A stretch of DNA of 58,600 bases from Candidatus Jettenia ecosi (GTDB taxonomy: Bacteria > Planctomycetota > Brocadiia > Brocadiales > Brocadiaceae), in assembly GCA_005524015.1 (NCBI GenBank), contig SULG01000011.1, forward strand, positions 1 through 58,600, given 5' to 3'. Of the stretch, positions 1 through 9,398 are shown in pieces (position 1 is the first letter of the stretch; each line of letters opens with the position of its first letter). The translations under genes were made by a program, and so were the position numbers. The notes beneath the pieces were generated by a model that ran no database searches, was not told where the DNA came from, and was given only the letters and a program-made list of their open reading frames with translations.

Positions 1-7
1 GGTTTAA

Positions 8-682
8 TTAGAATTCAGGGCAAATTTCCAGTTGCTTCTCAATCTCCTCAATCATAGTGATGTACTTCTCATGAACGCCGGTCTCAATATCATTTTTCTC
101 CAAGGCCTCAAATTTGTTTTTTAACAGTATTTGCTCGTCATGAGTTAATACCTTATTTACCCAGGGGAAGAGAACTTTTTCCTCTGTTTGAATATGTTTC
201 CTGGTATGCCTGATATAGGCATAGGCAATTTTGGTGAGCTTCCTTTTTGCCTTTTTACCGAGATAAAGATTGTTGAGTGATAGAGACAGATCCCGTATTT
301 TGTCACGTGAAGTTACATGCTCCATAAGCAACCGCCCCAAAAGATCTTTCTTTTTCCCTTCTTCTTTGTCCTTCATAAGTGGAAACAGTATCTTGTCTTC
401 TTTCTCTTGATGACATTTGTCCGAAAACTCTTTAATAATTTCTATAATATTACTAAACGTTTTCTGAGAAACTGGCTCACCTTTATCGAGGCAATGGGAG
501 GCTTTTTCCAGGATGTGGAGTACTCTTCTTATCGTCTCAAATTCCTGGTGTAACATCTCTGTCGCGAGTAAACTCCGGTCAACCGTAGATGTATTGTGTT
601 GATATGCGCTGTACGCTGATGAGATATACGGAGAAAGATAGATACAAGGAATAAGAACAATTATGATAAAAATTTTTTTCAT
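8..682 (-). CDS. Secreted hemerythrin-like (HHE) protein
   Basis: This 224-residue protein starts with a signal peptide or membrane anchor (hydrophobic residues 4-24). Two HHE-type repeats follow. His/Glu pairs typical of a non-haem di-iron centre are visible as HQEF near residue 45, CHQEKED near 90, MEHVTSRD near 120 and HTRKHIQTEEKVLFP near 160. Hemerythrin-like domains bind O2 or NO or store iron; an extracytoplasmic site would suit O2 or NO scavenging in an anaerobe, but that is inference. It lies 10 bp downstream of ispD on the same strand, so it may be the last gene of that transcript. Confidence 0.8.
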   Translation of the reverse strand: MKKIFIIIVLIPCIYLSPYISSAYSAYQHNTSTVDRSLLATEMLHQEFETIRRVLHILEKASHCLDKGEPVSQKTFSNIIEIIKEFSDKCHQEKEDKILFPLMKDKEEGKKKDLLGRLLMEHVTSRDKIRDLSLSLNNLYLGKKAKRKLTKIAYAYIRHTRKHIQTEEKVLFPWVNKVLTHDEQILLKNKFEALEKNDIETGVHEKYITMIEEIEKQLEICPEF

Positions 683-692
683 AAATTACTAT

Positions 693-1382
693 TTATGGTA
701 AAAGTAATGCTTCTGCGAGGCGGATATCCTCGGGCGTTGTAATTTTAATATTTTCATCTGAACCAGGGACGATACAGACAGGATAGCCTGCTTTTTCCAC
801 CATTTCAGCATCATCCGTAAACTCTCTCTCTGAATTTTTAAGCTCGTGGAATACCTTGAGAATGAGATGCTTCTCAAACCCCTGTGGGGTTTGAGCCATC
901 CATAAGCTGCTTCTCGGGATAGTCCGTTGGATGAATAAGTCATTTCCTGTTTCTTTAACGGTTGCTTTCATGGGCGCTGCAAGGATAGCCGCCCGTGATT
1001 CTCTTACTTTGTCTATAACGGCTTCAATATGCTCTTTTCTCACCAGAGGTCTTACAATATCGTGAATAAGTATAATCCCGGCATCTGCTGCTGCCTGGCA
1101 AAGCCCATGATAGACACTGTCCTGACGTCTTTTGCCGCCAGGAATAATTTTTTTAACCTTATAAGTATCCAAAACCGTTTTCCATTGCTCACAGAGCGGT
1201 TTTATTTCGGTCTCACCGATAACAAAAATAATTTCACTAATGGTATTGACTTGTGAGAAACGTTCAATAGTATGGAGGAATATTGGCTTACCACGGAGCT
1301 GTAAAAATGGCTTTTTGACAGATCCACCCATCCGTAACCCAAGGCCTGCCCCCACTAAAATTGCCGATACTTTCATATTCAA
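693..1382 (-). CDS. ispD: 2-C-methyl-D-erythritol 4-phosphate cytidylyltransferase
   Basis: IspD transfers CMP from CTP to methylerythritol phosphate, the third step of the non-mevalonate isoprenoid pathway, in the cytoplasm. The N-terminal nucleotide-binding loop (AGLGLRMGGSVKKPF, residues 12-26), a central IHDIVRPLV segment and the C-terminal NIKITTPEDI motif are present. The 229-residue length is normal for the family. The gene overlaps the end of dgt by 4 bp, indicating translational coupling in a dgt-ispD operon. No defect is visible. Confidence 0.95.
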   Translation of the reverse strand: MNMKVSAILVGAGLGLRMGGSVKKPFLQLRGKPIFLHTIERFSQVNTISEIIFVIGETEIKPLCEQWKTVLDTYKVKKIIPGGKRRQDSVYHGLCQAAADAGIILIHDIVRPLVRKEHIEAVIDKVRESRAAILAAPMKATVKETGNDLFIQRTIPRSSLWMAQTPQGFEKHLILKVFHELKNSEREFTDDAEMVEKAGYPVCIVPGSDENIKITTPEDIRLAEALLLP

Positions 1383-2533
1383 ACCCTCTCGTATGGATAG
1401 AACAGCTTCTTGTATTCATCCTGCGCAAAACGATCTGTCATTCCTGCGATATAATCGCAAACACCTTGATAAAGCCCGGCTTTTTCTATCCATTTTTGAT
1501 ATTCAAGAGGAAGCTGTTTCGGGTTTTTGATAAAAGCGGTGAATAGTTCTTCCAAAAAACGCTTTGCTTTATCTGCCATTCGGGCTACCCGGTAGTGTTG
1601 GTACACATTTCTGAAGAGAAACTGTTGAAGTTTCTTCTTTTGCTCGGATAGCAATGGGGAGAAGGATACAATGGCGCCCGGATACTTTCTTACATCCTGG
1701 ACGCAATGTATACCCTCATGCTTAATTCTGGATACCGTGTTTTCCAGGAGATCAATAACCTCAATATTAATCAGGGCTTTGATGGTTTGCGCGATTAATA
1801 CATCATGATCGTGGATTGTATATTCTTGTTTAACTTTTTTTTGTGTTTCCCGCCATAATTCGACCGATAGCAGCTCATCATGAGTGATAATGCCTGCCTT
1901 CAAACTGTCATCGAGATCGTGGTTATCGTAAGCAATGGAATCTGCTTTATCCACAATTTGCGCTTCAAGTAACGGTTGCTCATTGGTATTATATTCTGTT
2001 GAAACCGAGGTATTATCGTAAGGAGATTTATGCTTCACGATGGATTCCTTTAACTCCCATGATAAATTTAATCCCGGAAAATCCGGATATTTTTGTTCAA
2101 GGATATCAACAACGCGAAGTCCGTGAAGGTTGTGTTCAAACCCTCCATGTCCTTCCATCAACTTTTTCAAGGCATCTTCACCTGAATGCCCAAAAGGGGT
2201 ATGGCCAAGATCATGCGCAAGTGCGATAGCCTCTGCAAGATCCTCATTGAGATTCAAAGCCCGGGCGATGGTTCGCGCAATTTGTGAGACCTCAATGGTA
2301 TGGGTTAACCGGGTCCGGTAATAATCTCCTTCGTGATTTACAAAAACCTGAGTTTTATACTCAAGGCGCCTGAATGCTGTAGAATGGATAATACGATCCC
2401 GGTCCCGTTGATAGATACCGCGATAATAGTGCTCCTCTTCCGGGTATTTTCTGCCCCTGGAATCCTTACTTTTCATGGCATAAGAGGCAAGATCACGTAC
2501 TTCTCTGGATTCGATTTCTTCTCGTGTCAACAT
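1379..2533 (-). CDS. dgt: Deoxyguanosinetriphosphate triphosphohydrolase-like protein
   Basis: This is a 384-residue HD-domain dNTPase. The N-terminal segment HSTAFRRLEYKTQVF and the metal-binding HD core (HTIEVSQIA, then AHDLGHTPFGHSGE) are characteristic of the dGTPase family, which releases tripolyphosphate from dNTPs. The final YDYIAGMTDRFA motif, here CDYIAGMTDRFA, is also present. The length fits the short dGTPase-like type 2 class. It lies 9 bp downstream of the HIT gene and overlaps ispD by 4 bp, so it is part of one operon. Confidence 0.93.
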   Translation of the reverse strand: MLTREEIESREVRDLASYAMKSKDSRGRKYPEEEHYYRGIYQRDRDRIIHSTAFRRLEYKTQVFVNHEGDYYRTRLTHTIEVSQIARTIARALNLNEDLAEAIALAHDLGHTPFGHSGEDALKKLMEGHGGFEHNLHGLRVVDILEQKYPDFPGLNLSWELKESIVKHKSPYDNTSVSTEYNTNEQPLLEAQIVDKADSIAYDNHDLDDSLKAGIITHDELLSVELWRETQKKVKQEYTIHDHDVLIAQTIKALINIEVIDLLENTVSRIKHEGIHCVQDVRKYPGAIVSFSPLLSEQKKKLQQFLFRNVYQHYRVARMADKAKRFLEELFTAFIKNPKQLPLEYQKWIEKAGLYQGVCDYIAGMTDRFAQDEYKKLFYPYERV

Positions 2534-2542
2534 ACAAGTAAT

Positions 2543-3019
2543 TTACCAATATTTTTTGAATTCTTTATGGAGATCTTCCAGAGACTGTGGGATAACCTTT
2601 ACGTCTGAAATGACAGGCATAAAATTGGTATCACCTCCCCAACGGGGTACGATATGGAGATGGAAATGGCCAACAAGACCTGCTCCCGCTGGTTTCCCCA
2701 AATTTATACCGATATTGAATCCTTCAGGTTTCATTATTTTCATAAGAGTTTCTTTCATATCCCTTGTCAATTTCATAATCTCCAGCATTTCTTCATCGGT
2801 AAGATCAGAAATGTCTGCTTTATGTTTGTTAGACGTAATCATCAGGTGCCCACTGTTGTATGGGTATCTGTTAAGGATGCAGAAACACTCTTTACCCCGA
2901 TAAATAACGAGATGTTTCTTATCCTGATTCTCCTGAAATGCGTTACATAAGAAACAACCGTTTTCTTGAGAAGATTCTTGTATATACGTTATACGCCAGG
3001 GCGCCCACATATTCTTCAT
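2543..3019 (-). CDS. HIT family nucleotide hydrolase/transferase
   Basis: This 158-residue protein carries the histidine-triad motif HFHLHIVPRW near residues 118-127, whose central His is the catalytic nucleophile. An N-terminal CFLCNAFQEN segment is typical of the Ap4A-phosphorylase-like HIT branch found beside metabolic genes in many bacteria. It probably hydrolyses or transfers nucleotidyl groups from dinucleoside polyphosphates or similar substrates; the exact substrate cannot be read from sequence. It is transcribed with dgt and ispD. Confidence 0.9.
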   Translation of the reverse strand: MKNMWAPWRITYIQESSQENGCFLCNAFQENQDKKHLVIYRGKECFCILNRYPYNSGHLMITSNKHKADISDLTDEEMLEIMKLTRDMKETLMKIMKPEGFNIGINLGKPAGAGLVGHFHLHIVPRWGGDTNFMPVISDVKVIPQSLEDLHKEFKKYW

Positions 3020-3135
3020 TTTTTATAACTCTCTTATACAGTAAATAAATTACCAGAAGCAATCTGATCCGGTGAATAATTGCAGGAATTCATGCGGTTA
3101 AAATTATTACCTTGTCTATGGATAATCATATTCTC

Positions 3136-3363
3136 TCAGGAACATCCGGTACAGGTGGAAGCAGTGCAGCTACCACAATTGCCAGAACCACCGGAATCGC
3201 CGTTTCCATCACTACCCGAAGACATTCCAAATAGGGAGAATAACTTATGGATATGATTACTCTGACAGGATGGACAAAAGAGCTCTTTCTGTTCGGATGC
3301 ACTCCGGAAATATTCGTCAAACTTTGTATTGCACTGGTTGCATTGAAATTCGTATATTGGCAT
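3136..3363 (-). CDS. FmdB-family zinc ribbon protein
   Basis: This 75-residue protein starts MPIYEFQCNQCNTKFD with a second CPSC pair, the FmdB/CxxC-CxxC zinc ribbon. The C-terminal third is Gly/Ser-rich and ends in a cysteine-rich tail (CGSCTASTCTGCS), common in this family. The family was first annotated as a regulator of formamide/amide genes, but its function is generally unknown. It sits between lptB and the HIT gene on the same strand. Confidence 0.88.
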   Translation of the reverse strand: MPIYEFQCNQCNTKFDEYFRSASEQKELFCPSCQSNHIHKLFSLFGMSSGSDGNGDSGGSGNCGSCTASTCTGCS

Positions 3364-3395
3364 AGTAATTACTCCTTTACATGACCAGACATTAT

Positions 3396-4208
3396 TTAAT
3401 AGATTGCATCTTTACGAGCGATAGGTTTTTGATTGGCATCTTTCCGTTTTTTGTCTTTGGTGTTAAAGTCTGTTAGTCTCTGTTCGCTGGTGGGGAAATT
3501 ATTCCCTAAATAAGATTGGCGCGCAATGGGATTGCTTAAGATTTCCTGTGTAGTGCCGCTGGCAACGACAGTACCCGCGTTGATAATATAAGAGCGCGTT
3601 GTGATGCTAAGGGCTTCACGGACGTTATGGTCGGTTATCAGTAAGCCAATGCCTTTGCTCTTTAATCGTAAGAGGATATCCTGTACCTCATTTACTGCAA
3701 TAGGATCGACGCCGGTGAACGGTTCATCTAAAAGAATCATAGCCGGAGAACTGGCAAGCGCCCGTGCAATTTCCAACCGCCTTCTTTCTCCACCCGAAAG
3801 GGTACATGCTTTATTTTTTGATAATGACTTCAGATTAAATTCGGTAAGTAATTCTATCAGTCGCCTGTATTTTTCGTCAGAATTGTATCGATGCGTTTCA
3901 AGGATAGCAAGGATATTTTCCTCTACCGTTAAACGTTGGAAGACAGATGTTTCCTGGCATAAATACCCCATCCCTTTCCGGGCACGGAGATATATGGGAG
4001 AATCAGTGATATCCTCATTCCGGAAGATCACCCGGCCGCTATCTGGCCGAATAGTACCGATAATCATATTGAATGAGGTGCTCTTTCCCGCTCCGTTTTG
4101 ACCAAGTAATCCTACAATTTCCCCATCATTGATTTCAAAACTAACCTGATTGACGACAACACGTTTGCCGTATGATTTTGTTAAACCTTCTGCCTTTAAT
4201 AAATTCAT
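3396..4208 (-). CDS. lptB: LPS export ABC transporter ATP-binding protein
   Basis: This 270-residue ABC ATPase has Walker A GQNGAGKST (about residues 36-44), signature LSGGERRRLEIARA and Walker B MILLDEPFTGVDP. LptB energises extraction of lipopolysaccharide with LptFG. The short TRSYIINAG and IARQSYLG segments near the C-terminus are typical of LptB rather than amino-acid transporters. A lysine-rich tail of about 25 residues extends past the usual 240-residue end. LptFG, LptC and LptA are not in this window. Confidence 0.9.
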   Translation of the reverse strand: MNLLKAEGLTKSYGKRVVVNQVSFEINDGEIVGLLGQNGAGKSTSFNMIIGTIRPDSGRVIFRNEDITDSPIYLRARKGMGYLCQETSVFQRLTVEENILAILETHRYNSDEKYRRLIELLTEFNLKSLSKNKACTLSGGERRRLEIARALASSPAMILLDEPFTGVDPIAVNEVQDILLRLKSKGIGLLITDHNVREALSITTRSYIINAGTVVASGTTQEILSNPIARQSYLGNNFPTSEQRLTDFNTKDKKRKDANQKPIARKDAIY

Positions 4209-4238
4209 AATAAACCTTTAGCTAAAACCTTTAATCCC

Positions 4239-4280
4239 CGGAGGCACAAAGGCTGTATAAAGAAGGCCTTTGTGCCTCCG
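4239..4280. terminator. Inverted repeat with 15-bp arms
   Basis: Perfect arms at 4239-4253 and 4266-4280 with a 12-nt loop lie between the signal peptidase gene and lptB. The hairpin could end or attenuate transcription of the signal peptidase gene before lptB. There is no strong T run, so a palindromic repeat is equally likely. Confidence 0.45.
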
Positions 4281-4314
4281 TGTATCTGTTTTCCTGAGTT
4301 AAGACTATTTTAAT

Positions 4315-4441
4315 GTTTAGGAAATTCAAAGTTTGTTTCAGAGCATACCGGACAACCCCCTGAATCCCCCTTAGGAAATGGGGATTCAGGGGGTTGTCTT
4401 TAAGCGCCATATGCCGTGTATCTAAAAAGTTGCCGAAGGCC
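4315..4441. repeat. Palindromic intergenic repeat, variant of the 8862 family
   Basis: The ends (ttaggaaattcaaagtttg and the agttgccgaaggcct segment) match those of the palindrome family seen at 8862, 25727, 37381 and 53687. The interior is a different perfect inverted repeat with 19-bp arms at 4351-4369 and 4380-4398. It abuts the stop codon of the signal peptidase gene. Confidence 0.6.
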
Positions 4442-5955
4442 TATTTTATAAACTTGATAGTTTCCAGCGGCCAGAATACAAAGAATGCTTTTCCAACGAT
4501 ATTCTTCTCCGGAACAAACTTCCACACACGGCTGTCGTTACTGTTCCTGCTATTATCACCAAGCATAAAATAATCCTTTTCTCCCAACTGGATTGGTTGT
4601 TCTGTTCCCCATGCATCAGAAGAAAGATTGGTGTAATAAATATCGTGAAAGATTTTGATATTTTCGAAAGTTGCGTGTACGTGACCACCGCCGAAATGAA
4701 TCCGGCTCACATCAAATGGACGTGGCGCCGGTACCGTTCCATCGTCATTATCAAAAGAGAAAACTTCTTTATCATCTATCCGGAGAGAAACAATACGGTC
4801 GACATGTGAAAACTCTATCGTATGTTCTTGTCCTGTTTGTAAATGGATATCCTTTTCCAGGACAACGTTTCCTGATTTTGTAAGGCGACCTTTTTTATCC
4901 ACATCGCTGGTTGGGATAATAGCGGTAAATACATCCTGGTTTCTTTCCAGGGCAAGCTCCAGATAATGAGATCCTTTTGATGGTGTTACATCAAAGCTAA
5001 TCTTTATATCCCCCATCTCACTATTACTGCCCCTGTTGTAACCATTTTGGTCAGAAATTTTCCGCCCAAACGTTACCATAGATACCGGTGAATTTCCATC
5101 TGAAATAGTATTCAGGATGAGCGATTCTTTATCGATCTTCCACGCCTTGTTATCGGCTATCCATAGTGGGGTATTTTCGTCTTTTGCCGGATAATGGCTA
5201 TTGTAGACAGGCAACCACAGGGTGTCCTGTACTTTTTGGGGTTTTCTTTGTATCCTATCGTTGATATAGATATCGCCGTTAATAATCTGCAGTTTCTCCC
5301 CTGGTAAACCAACAAGTCTTTTAATATAATTTTTCTTCTTTTTTGAAAATCGTGTTGAACCGCATCGGGGACAGCGCAATCCCTCACTCCATTCCGTATC
5401 AGGCAGTTGTGTATAACACCCTTTGCATGTAAGGTCATACAAAGGATAGATAAATACCATAACATCCCAACGTTCCGGATTTTTAAATTTATACCAAAAT
5501 TTATTAACAAGAATCCTGTTCCCGCCATGAAGTATGCGATTCGATAAATCTGACCAGGGAATAGTCGTTTGGCATTTTGGACATGTTCCCTTCCTCCATA
5601 GCCATGCAGGCCAATTGTACCGGATTCTATTGTTACAAGCGCTACAGTACATAGAGATATTTGTCTCAGCCTGGCAATTAGGACAAAGAGCGATTTCCGT
5701 ATTACGATCTGCATAAAAGAACCAGCCACAATTTGGACATTTTACATCTTTGTGTTCGCCCAGTAAGGTGGGTGCCATAGAGCCTGTTGGGATTTTAAAT
5801 GCTTCTATTACAAAATAGCGGATGGCAAAGGCGAGTGCAATGGCAATCGCTATGGATTCAATATTTTCCCGTAATTTGCCTTTCCGTTTTTTTCCCTTAT
5901 CATCTGCCGTAGATGTTGTTTGTTTTTCTTTTATATTAGCCACTCTGTACCTCAT
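4441..5955 (-). CDS. lepB: Signal peptidase I with zinc-ribbon and jelly-roll-like insertions
   Basis: This S26 family leader peptidase cleaves Sec signal peptides at the outer face of the inner membrane. A membrane segment at about residues 32-50 precedes the catalytic Ser59 (PTGSM). The general-base Lys is K212 in YIKRLVGLPGE, and the C-terminal GDNSRNSNDSRVWKFVP box is intact. At 504 residues it is about twice the usual length. Between Ser and Lys lie six CxxC pairs (73, 91, 104, 125, 177, 195), enough for three zinc ribbons. A second insertion at about residues 250-440 has alternating beta-strand character like a LamG/concanavalin fold. Both catalytic residues are present, so it is probably active. 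Confidence 0.92.
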   Translation of the reverse strand: MRYRVANIKEKQTTSTADDKGKKRKGKLRENIESIAIAIALAFAIRYFVIEAFKIPTGSMAPTLLGEHKDVKCPNCGWFFYADRNTEIALCPNCQAETNISMYCSACNNRIRYNWPAWLWRKGTCPKCQTTIPWSDLSNRILHGGNRILVNKFWYKFKNPERWDVMVFIYPLYDLTCKGCYTQLPDTEWSEGLRCPRCGSTRFSKKKKNYIKRLVGLPGEKLQIINGDIYINDRIQRKPQKVQDTLWLPVYNSHYPAKDENTPLWIADNKAWKIDKESLILNTISDGNSPVSMVTFGRKISDQNGYNRGSNSEMGDIKISFDVTPSKGSHYLELALERNQDVFTAIIPTSDVDKKGRLTKSGNVVLEKDIHLQTGQEHTIEFSHVDRIVSLRIDDKEVFSFDNDDGTVPAPRPFDVSRIHFGGGHVHATFENIKIFHDIYYTNLSSDAWGTEQPIQLGEKDYFMLGDNSRNSNDSRVWKFVPEKNIVGKAFFVFWPLETIKFIK

Positions 5956-6005
5956 GAGTATTGTTAAATTTAACCACAGAGAACGCAGAAAATAGAGATA
6001 CCCTG

Positions 6006-7802
6006 TTATTCATCAACAGATAATACCGATAAAAATGCTTTTTGCGGAATTTCTACGTTACCTACGGATTTCATCCTCTTTTTACCTTCTTTCTGCTTTT
6101 CCAAAAGCTTTCGTTTCCTGGTAATATCACCACCATAACACTTAGCGGTAACATTTTTTGCAATCGGACGGATTGATTCTCTTGCAATAATCCTGCTTCC
6201 GATTGCTGCCTGCAGTACGACCTCGAAGAGGTGTCTTGAAATCTCATTCTTGAGTTTTTTTACTAATTTTCTGCCTTTCATGTCCGCATCTTTTCTATGC
6301 ACGATTGTCGAAAGGGCGTCTACCCGTTTCCCGGATACAAGGATATCCAATTTTACAAGATCTGCATGCTCGTATCCGATAAAATCGTAGTCCAATGTTC
6401 CATAACCTCTGGTGGCAGATTTCATCTTGTCAAAGAAATCAAAAATGATTTCAGATAAGGGGAGTTCATAGGTAAGAATTGCGCGTTTTTCACTCAGATA
6501 TTCAGTTCCTTTGTAATTTCCTCTGCGCGCCTCGGCCAGTTGCATAATGGCTCCTAAGTATTCAGTTGGCAAGACAAAGCTGGCGCGTACTATCGGCTCC
6601 CGAAATTCCTCAATTTCATTTACTGGAGGTACCTTTTCGGGATTATCAACCTTAACTATCTCTTTATTTATTTTTAATATCTCATAGGTTACGTTTGGTG
6701 CAGTTTGTACTATATTAATGTTGCTCTCGCGTTCCAGGCGCTCCTGGACAATTTCCATATGCAAAAGCCCAAGGAACCCGCATCTGAACCCGAATCCAAG
6801 GGCTTGTGATGTTTCCGGCTCAAAGGTAAATGATGAATCGTTCAGGCTCAATCGCTCTAATGCCTCGCGAAGCGGATGAAAATCGGCGTTATTTGCCGGG
6901 TAGATACCACAATATACCATGGGTATCGGCGGCCGGTATCCTGGTAATGCTTCTGCCGCTCTTTCTCTCGCATGAGTAACCGTATCTCCTACCTTGATGT
7001 CCCGGATGGATTTAATATTAGCAATGCAATAGCCTACTTCCCCGGCGGAAAGGCCGTCTTTAGCTACCATTTTGGGTTTGAATACACCCACCTCTTCCAC
7101 CTTAAAAGAACGGTTTGTCTTCATCATATATATCTCATCACCCACCTTGACAGAACCATCAAAGATGCGGAGGTAAATAATAACGCCACGATATTCATCG
7201 TATACCGAATCAAAGATCAGCGCCTTTAATGGCGCATCTGAGCTATCTTTTGGCGGCGGGATATGTTTGATAATGGCATCAAAGATCTCGTCAATACCAG
7301 CTCCTGTCTTTGCGCTAACCATGAATGCTTCTTCCGGAGAAATGCCTAACGTTTTTTCCATTTCGGTAAGCACATCGTAGGGCCGGGATTGTGGCAGATC
7401 AATCTTGCTGATAACCGGGATAATTGCCAAATTGTGTTCCATGGCAAGATAGGCATTCGCAACAGTCTGGGCCTCTACGCCCTGTGAGGCATCCACGAGA
7501 AGAAGAGCGCCTTCGCAGGCGCCCAGGCTTCTGGAGACTTCATAACTAAAATCTACATGGCCTGGCGTATCTATGAGGTTTAAATTATACTCCTGACCGT
7601 TCCTTACAAGTTTTAGTGCAACTGCGCTTGCCTTAATGGTGATACCGCGTTCGCGTTCCAAATCCATATCATCAAGCATCTGGTGACGGAACTCTCTGGA
7701 GGTAATAGTATGTGTCTTTTCCAGGAGACGATCTGCCAGGGTAGACTTTCCATGGTCAATATGTGCAATTATACAGAAATTTCTAATTCTTTCAGTAGAC
7801 AT
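6006..7802 (-). CDS. lepA: Elongation factor 4 (LepA)
   Basis: This 598-residue translational GTPase has G1 [10 protein letters not shown]3 DTPGHVDF and G4 SKID (about residue 133). The family-specific C-terminal end ([16 protein letters not shown]) is also complete. LepA acts on the ribosome, where it promotes back-translocation or assists 30S assembly. Its start overlaps the downstream end of the ROK kinase gene by 34 bp, so the two are co-transcribed. Confidence 0.97.
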   Translation of the reverse strand: MSTERIRNFCIIAHIDHGKSTLADRLLEKTHTITSREFRHQMLDDMDLERERGITIKASAVALKLVRNGQEYNLNLIDTPGHVDFSYEVSRSLGACEGALLLVDASQGVEAQTVANAYLAMEHNLAIIPVISKIDLPQSRPYDVLTEMEKTLGISPEEAFMVSAKTGAGIDEIFDAIIKHIPPPKDSSDAPLKALIFDSVYDEYRGVIIYLRIFDGSVKVGDEIYMMKTNRSFKVEEVGVFKPKMVAKDGLSAGEVGYCIANIKSIRDIKVGDTVTHARERAAEALPGYRPPIPMVYCGIYPANNADFHPLREALERLSLNDSSFTFEPETSQALGFGFRCGFLGLLHMEIVQERLERESNINIVQTAPNVTYEILKINKEIVKVDNPEKVPPVNEIEEFREPIVRASFVLPTEYLGAIMQLAEARRGNYKGTEYLSEKRAILTYELPLSEIIFDFFDKMKSATRGYGTLDYDFIGYEHADLVKLDILVSGKRVDALSTIVHRKDADMKGRKLVKKLKNEISRHLFEVVLQAAIGSRIIARESIRPIAKNVTAKCYGGDITRKRKLLEKQKEGKKRMKSVGNVEIPQKAFLSVLSVDE

Positions 7803-8728
7803 CCTGCCGCTCCAATAATTCCCGCATCATTTCCAAGTTGTGAAAATACAATTTTTGTATCTTTATACGAGGCCTCGAAGGCCTTTTGCTTTGTTAACTG
7901 TCTGATGGGACCCATCAGTAATTCTCCCGAAGCTGCCATTCCTCCTGCTAATATAATTACCTCGGGATTTACTATATGCATAATGTTTACAAGGGCAATA
8001 CCGAGGTACTGTCCTGTTTCTTTGATAATATCTAAAGATGCTTTATCGCCCTGCAGGGCTGCATCATTGATCATCTTTGCCGTTATTTCATCTGAATCCT
8101 TGATCAATGATACGGTACCGCTCTTTAATAACTCCTTAAAACGCCGCACCATGGCCGTAGCCGAGGCATATGCCTCGATACATCCATAGTTGCCACAATT
8201 GCATTTTCTTCCGTCCTTCTGGATTACCATATGACCAATTTCTCCAGCCACGTTATTAGCGCCGCGCCAAAGTTTGTTATCTATAATAATGCCGCCTCCG
8301 ATACCTGTGCCAAGAGTTATCATTACTACTGAACTGGCTTCCTGGGCTGCCCCTACCCACTTCTCACCCCATGCGGCTGCGTTCGCATCATTTTCCAGCA
8401 CACAGGGAACAACAAACCGTTTTGTTATCATTTCTCTAATGGGTATGTTACGCCATTGTGGTAAGTTTGGTGAAACTAGAATCGTTTCACCTCTTTTATC
8501 AATGAGACCAGGAGAGCCGAACCCGATACCCAAAATATCGGATGTTTTTATCTGGGCTATCGTGATAATATCATGGATGAGTTTAAATATTTGGTCGGAA
8601 ATTGTTTGAGGGTCGGCATTATAATGAGTTTTTATTGAGAGCTTGTAGTGAATTTTTCCTTTCTTGTCGACAATACCTGCCTTTAAATTCGTACCTCCCA
8701 GGTCAATGCCAATAACATAATTACTCAT
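7769..8728 (-). CDS. ROK family sugar kinase (glucokinase-like)
   Basis: This ROK kinase of about 319 residues has the phosphate-1 loop [12 protein letters not shown] at the N-terminus, an [11 protein letters not shown] segment, [13 protein letters not shown] and the ROK zinc motif [14 protein letters not shown]. It probably phosphorylates glucose or a related hexose with ATP. I chose the ATG at 8728 because GAGG lies nine bases upstream. The in-frame GTG at 8743 overlaps that ribosome-binding site and would add only five residues. The gene overlaps lepA by 34 bp. Confidence 0.88.
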   Translation of the reverse strand: MSNYVIGIDLGGTNLKAGIVDKKGKIHYKLSIKTHYNADPQTISDQIFKLIHDIITIAQIKTSDILGIGFGSPGLIDKRGETILVSPNLPQWRNIPIREMITKRFVVPCVLENDANAAAWGEKWVGAAQEASSVVMITLGTGIGGGIIIDNKLWRGANNVAGEIGHMVIQKDGRKCNCGNYGCIEAYASATAMVRRFKELLKSGTVSLIKDSDEITAKMINDAALQGDKASLDIIKETGQYLGIALVNIMHIVNPEVIILAGGMAASGELLMGPIRQLTKQKAFEASYKDTKIVFSQLGNDAGIIGAAGCLLKELEISV

Positions 8729-8861
8729 GTTACCAATCCTCACGAATCCGTACTCTTTTATTTATTTTACACAAGCTAAAAATTTTAACAAAAGTATTGT
8801 TTTAAGTCAACTTATATAAGGGGTGAGGGCTACCAGGATACAAAAATCCTTAGCTTGATGT

Positions 8862-8935
8862 ATAGGAATTTCAAACAAACTACGTAGTGGCAAGGCGCGC
8901 CTTGCCACTACTGTTATAAAAGTAGCCGAAGGCCT
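8862..8935. repeat. Palindromic repeat (family 4), copy 1
   Basis: A perfect palindrome with 14-bp arms at 8884-8911 (GTAGTGGCAAGGCG and its complement) is flanked by a conserved left arm (ggaatttcaaacaaact) and right arm (gccgaaggcct). Matching copies lie near 25775, 37433 and 53705. Just before it, 8849-8866 also resembles the right tip of the CATCAAGCTAAG element family. Confidence 0.8.
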
Positions 8936-8994
8936 AATTAAATGCATATGGGGTTAGGGGGATTGGGGGGGAACAAGGATACACACAGAGTTGA

Positions 8995-9129
8995 AGAGTT
9001 TTAAAAGGACAAGGAAGATTTGCGCATCTTTTTAAGCCTGTAAGACAAGAAGAGACACTCAAGGGAATACAAGAAATGGTTGATCAGTACTGGGGTAATG
9101 TTCGCAGCAGAGAATCACGAAAGGGATAA
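8995..9129 (+). pseudogene. C-terminal remnant of a 2-oxoacid:ferredoxin oxidoreductase beta subunit
   Basis: In the frame ending at the TAA at 9127, the sequence reads VLKGQGRFAHLFKP followed by about 30 more codons ending WGNVRSRESRKG. QGRF-HLF followed by an IQ-(W/M)VD helix is the usual end of pyruvate/2-oxoacid:ferredoxin oxidoreductase beta subunits (PorB). There is no start and the frame is closed just upstream by TGA, so only the tail survives. The 8744-9398 gap holds no intact gene. Family identification is from memory of the motif. Confidence 0.45.
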
Positions 9130-9303
9130 TTCATATCTCGCTTAAAGCAAGCTCATCCTAACGTTGAATAAAATAGAATGCACGAGCAAAAATCATCTCT
9201 GCTGAAAGCTTGCAGGGATAAGGTTTATTCATGCCACTCTGTCTCTTGACGGAAATAAGAGATAGGGGCAATGCGGGCTTGTGCAGAAAGATATAACCGT
9301 ATC

Positions 9304-9345
9304 AAATATTTCGGTTCAATCGAGGACGATTGAACCGAAATATTT
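9304..9345 (-). terminator. Terminator of the argD-argF-rph-rdgB operon
   Basis: A perfect hairpin with 19-bp arms (9304-9322 and 9327-9345) and a 4-nt loop lies 54 bp downstream of the rdgB stop codon. Read on the minus strand the second arm ends in an A/T-rich tract. Position and stability fit a transcription terminator for the minus-strand operon. Confidence 0.7.
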
Positions 9346-9398
9346 TACCCAATGCTTCATCTGTGGTAAAAAATATAAGTTGAGCAGGTATAAGATAC

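Noticed and set aside
5157-5729. Second long frame within the signal peptidase gene
   Set aside because: It lacks motifs, and the other frame has all the catalytic motifs of signal peptidase I.
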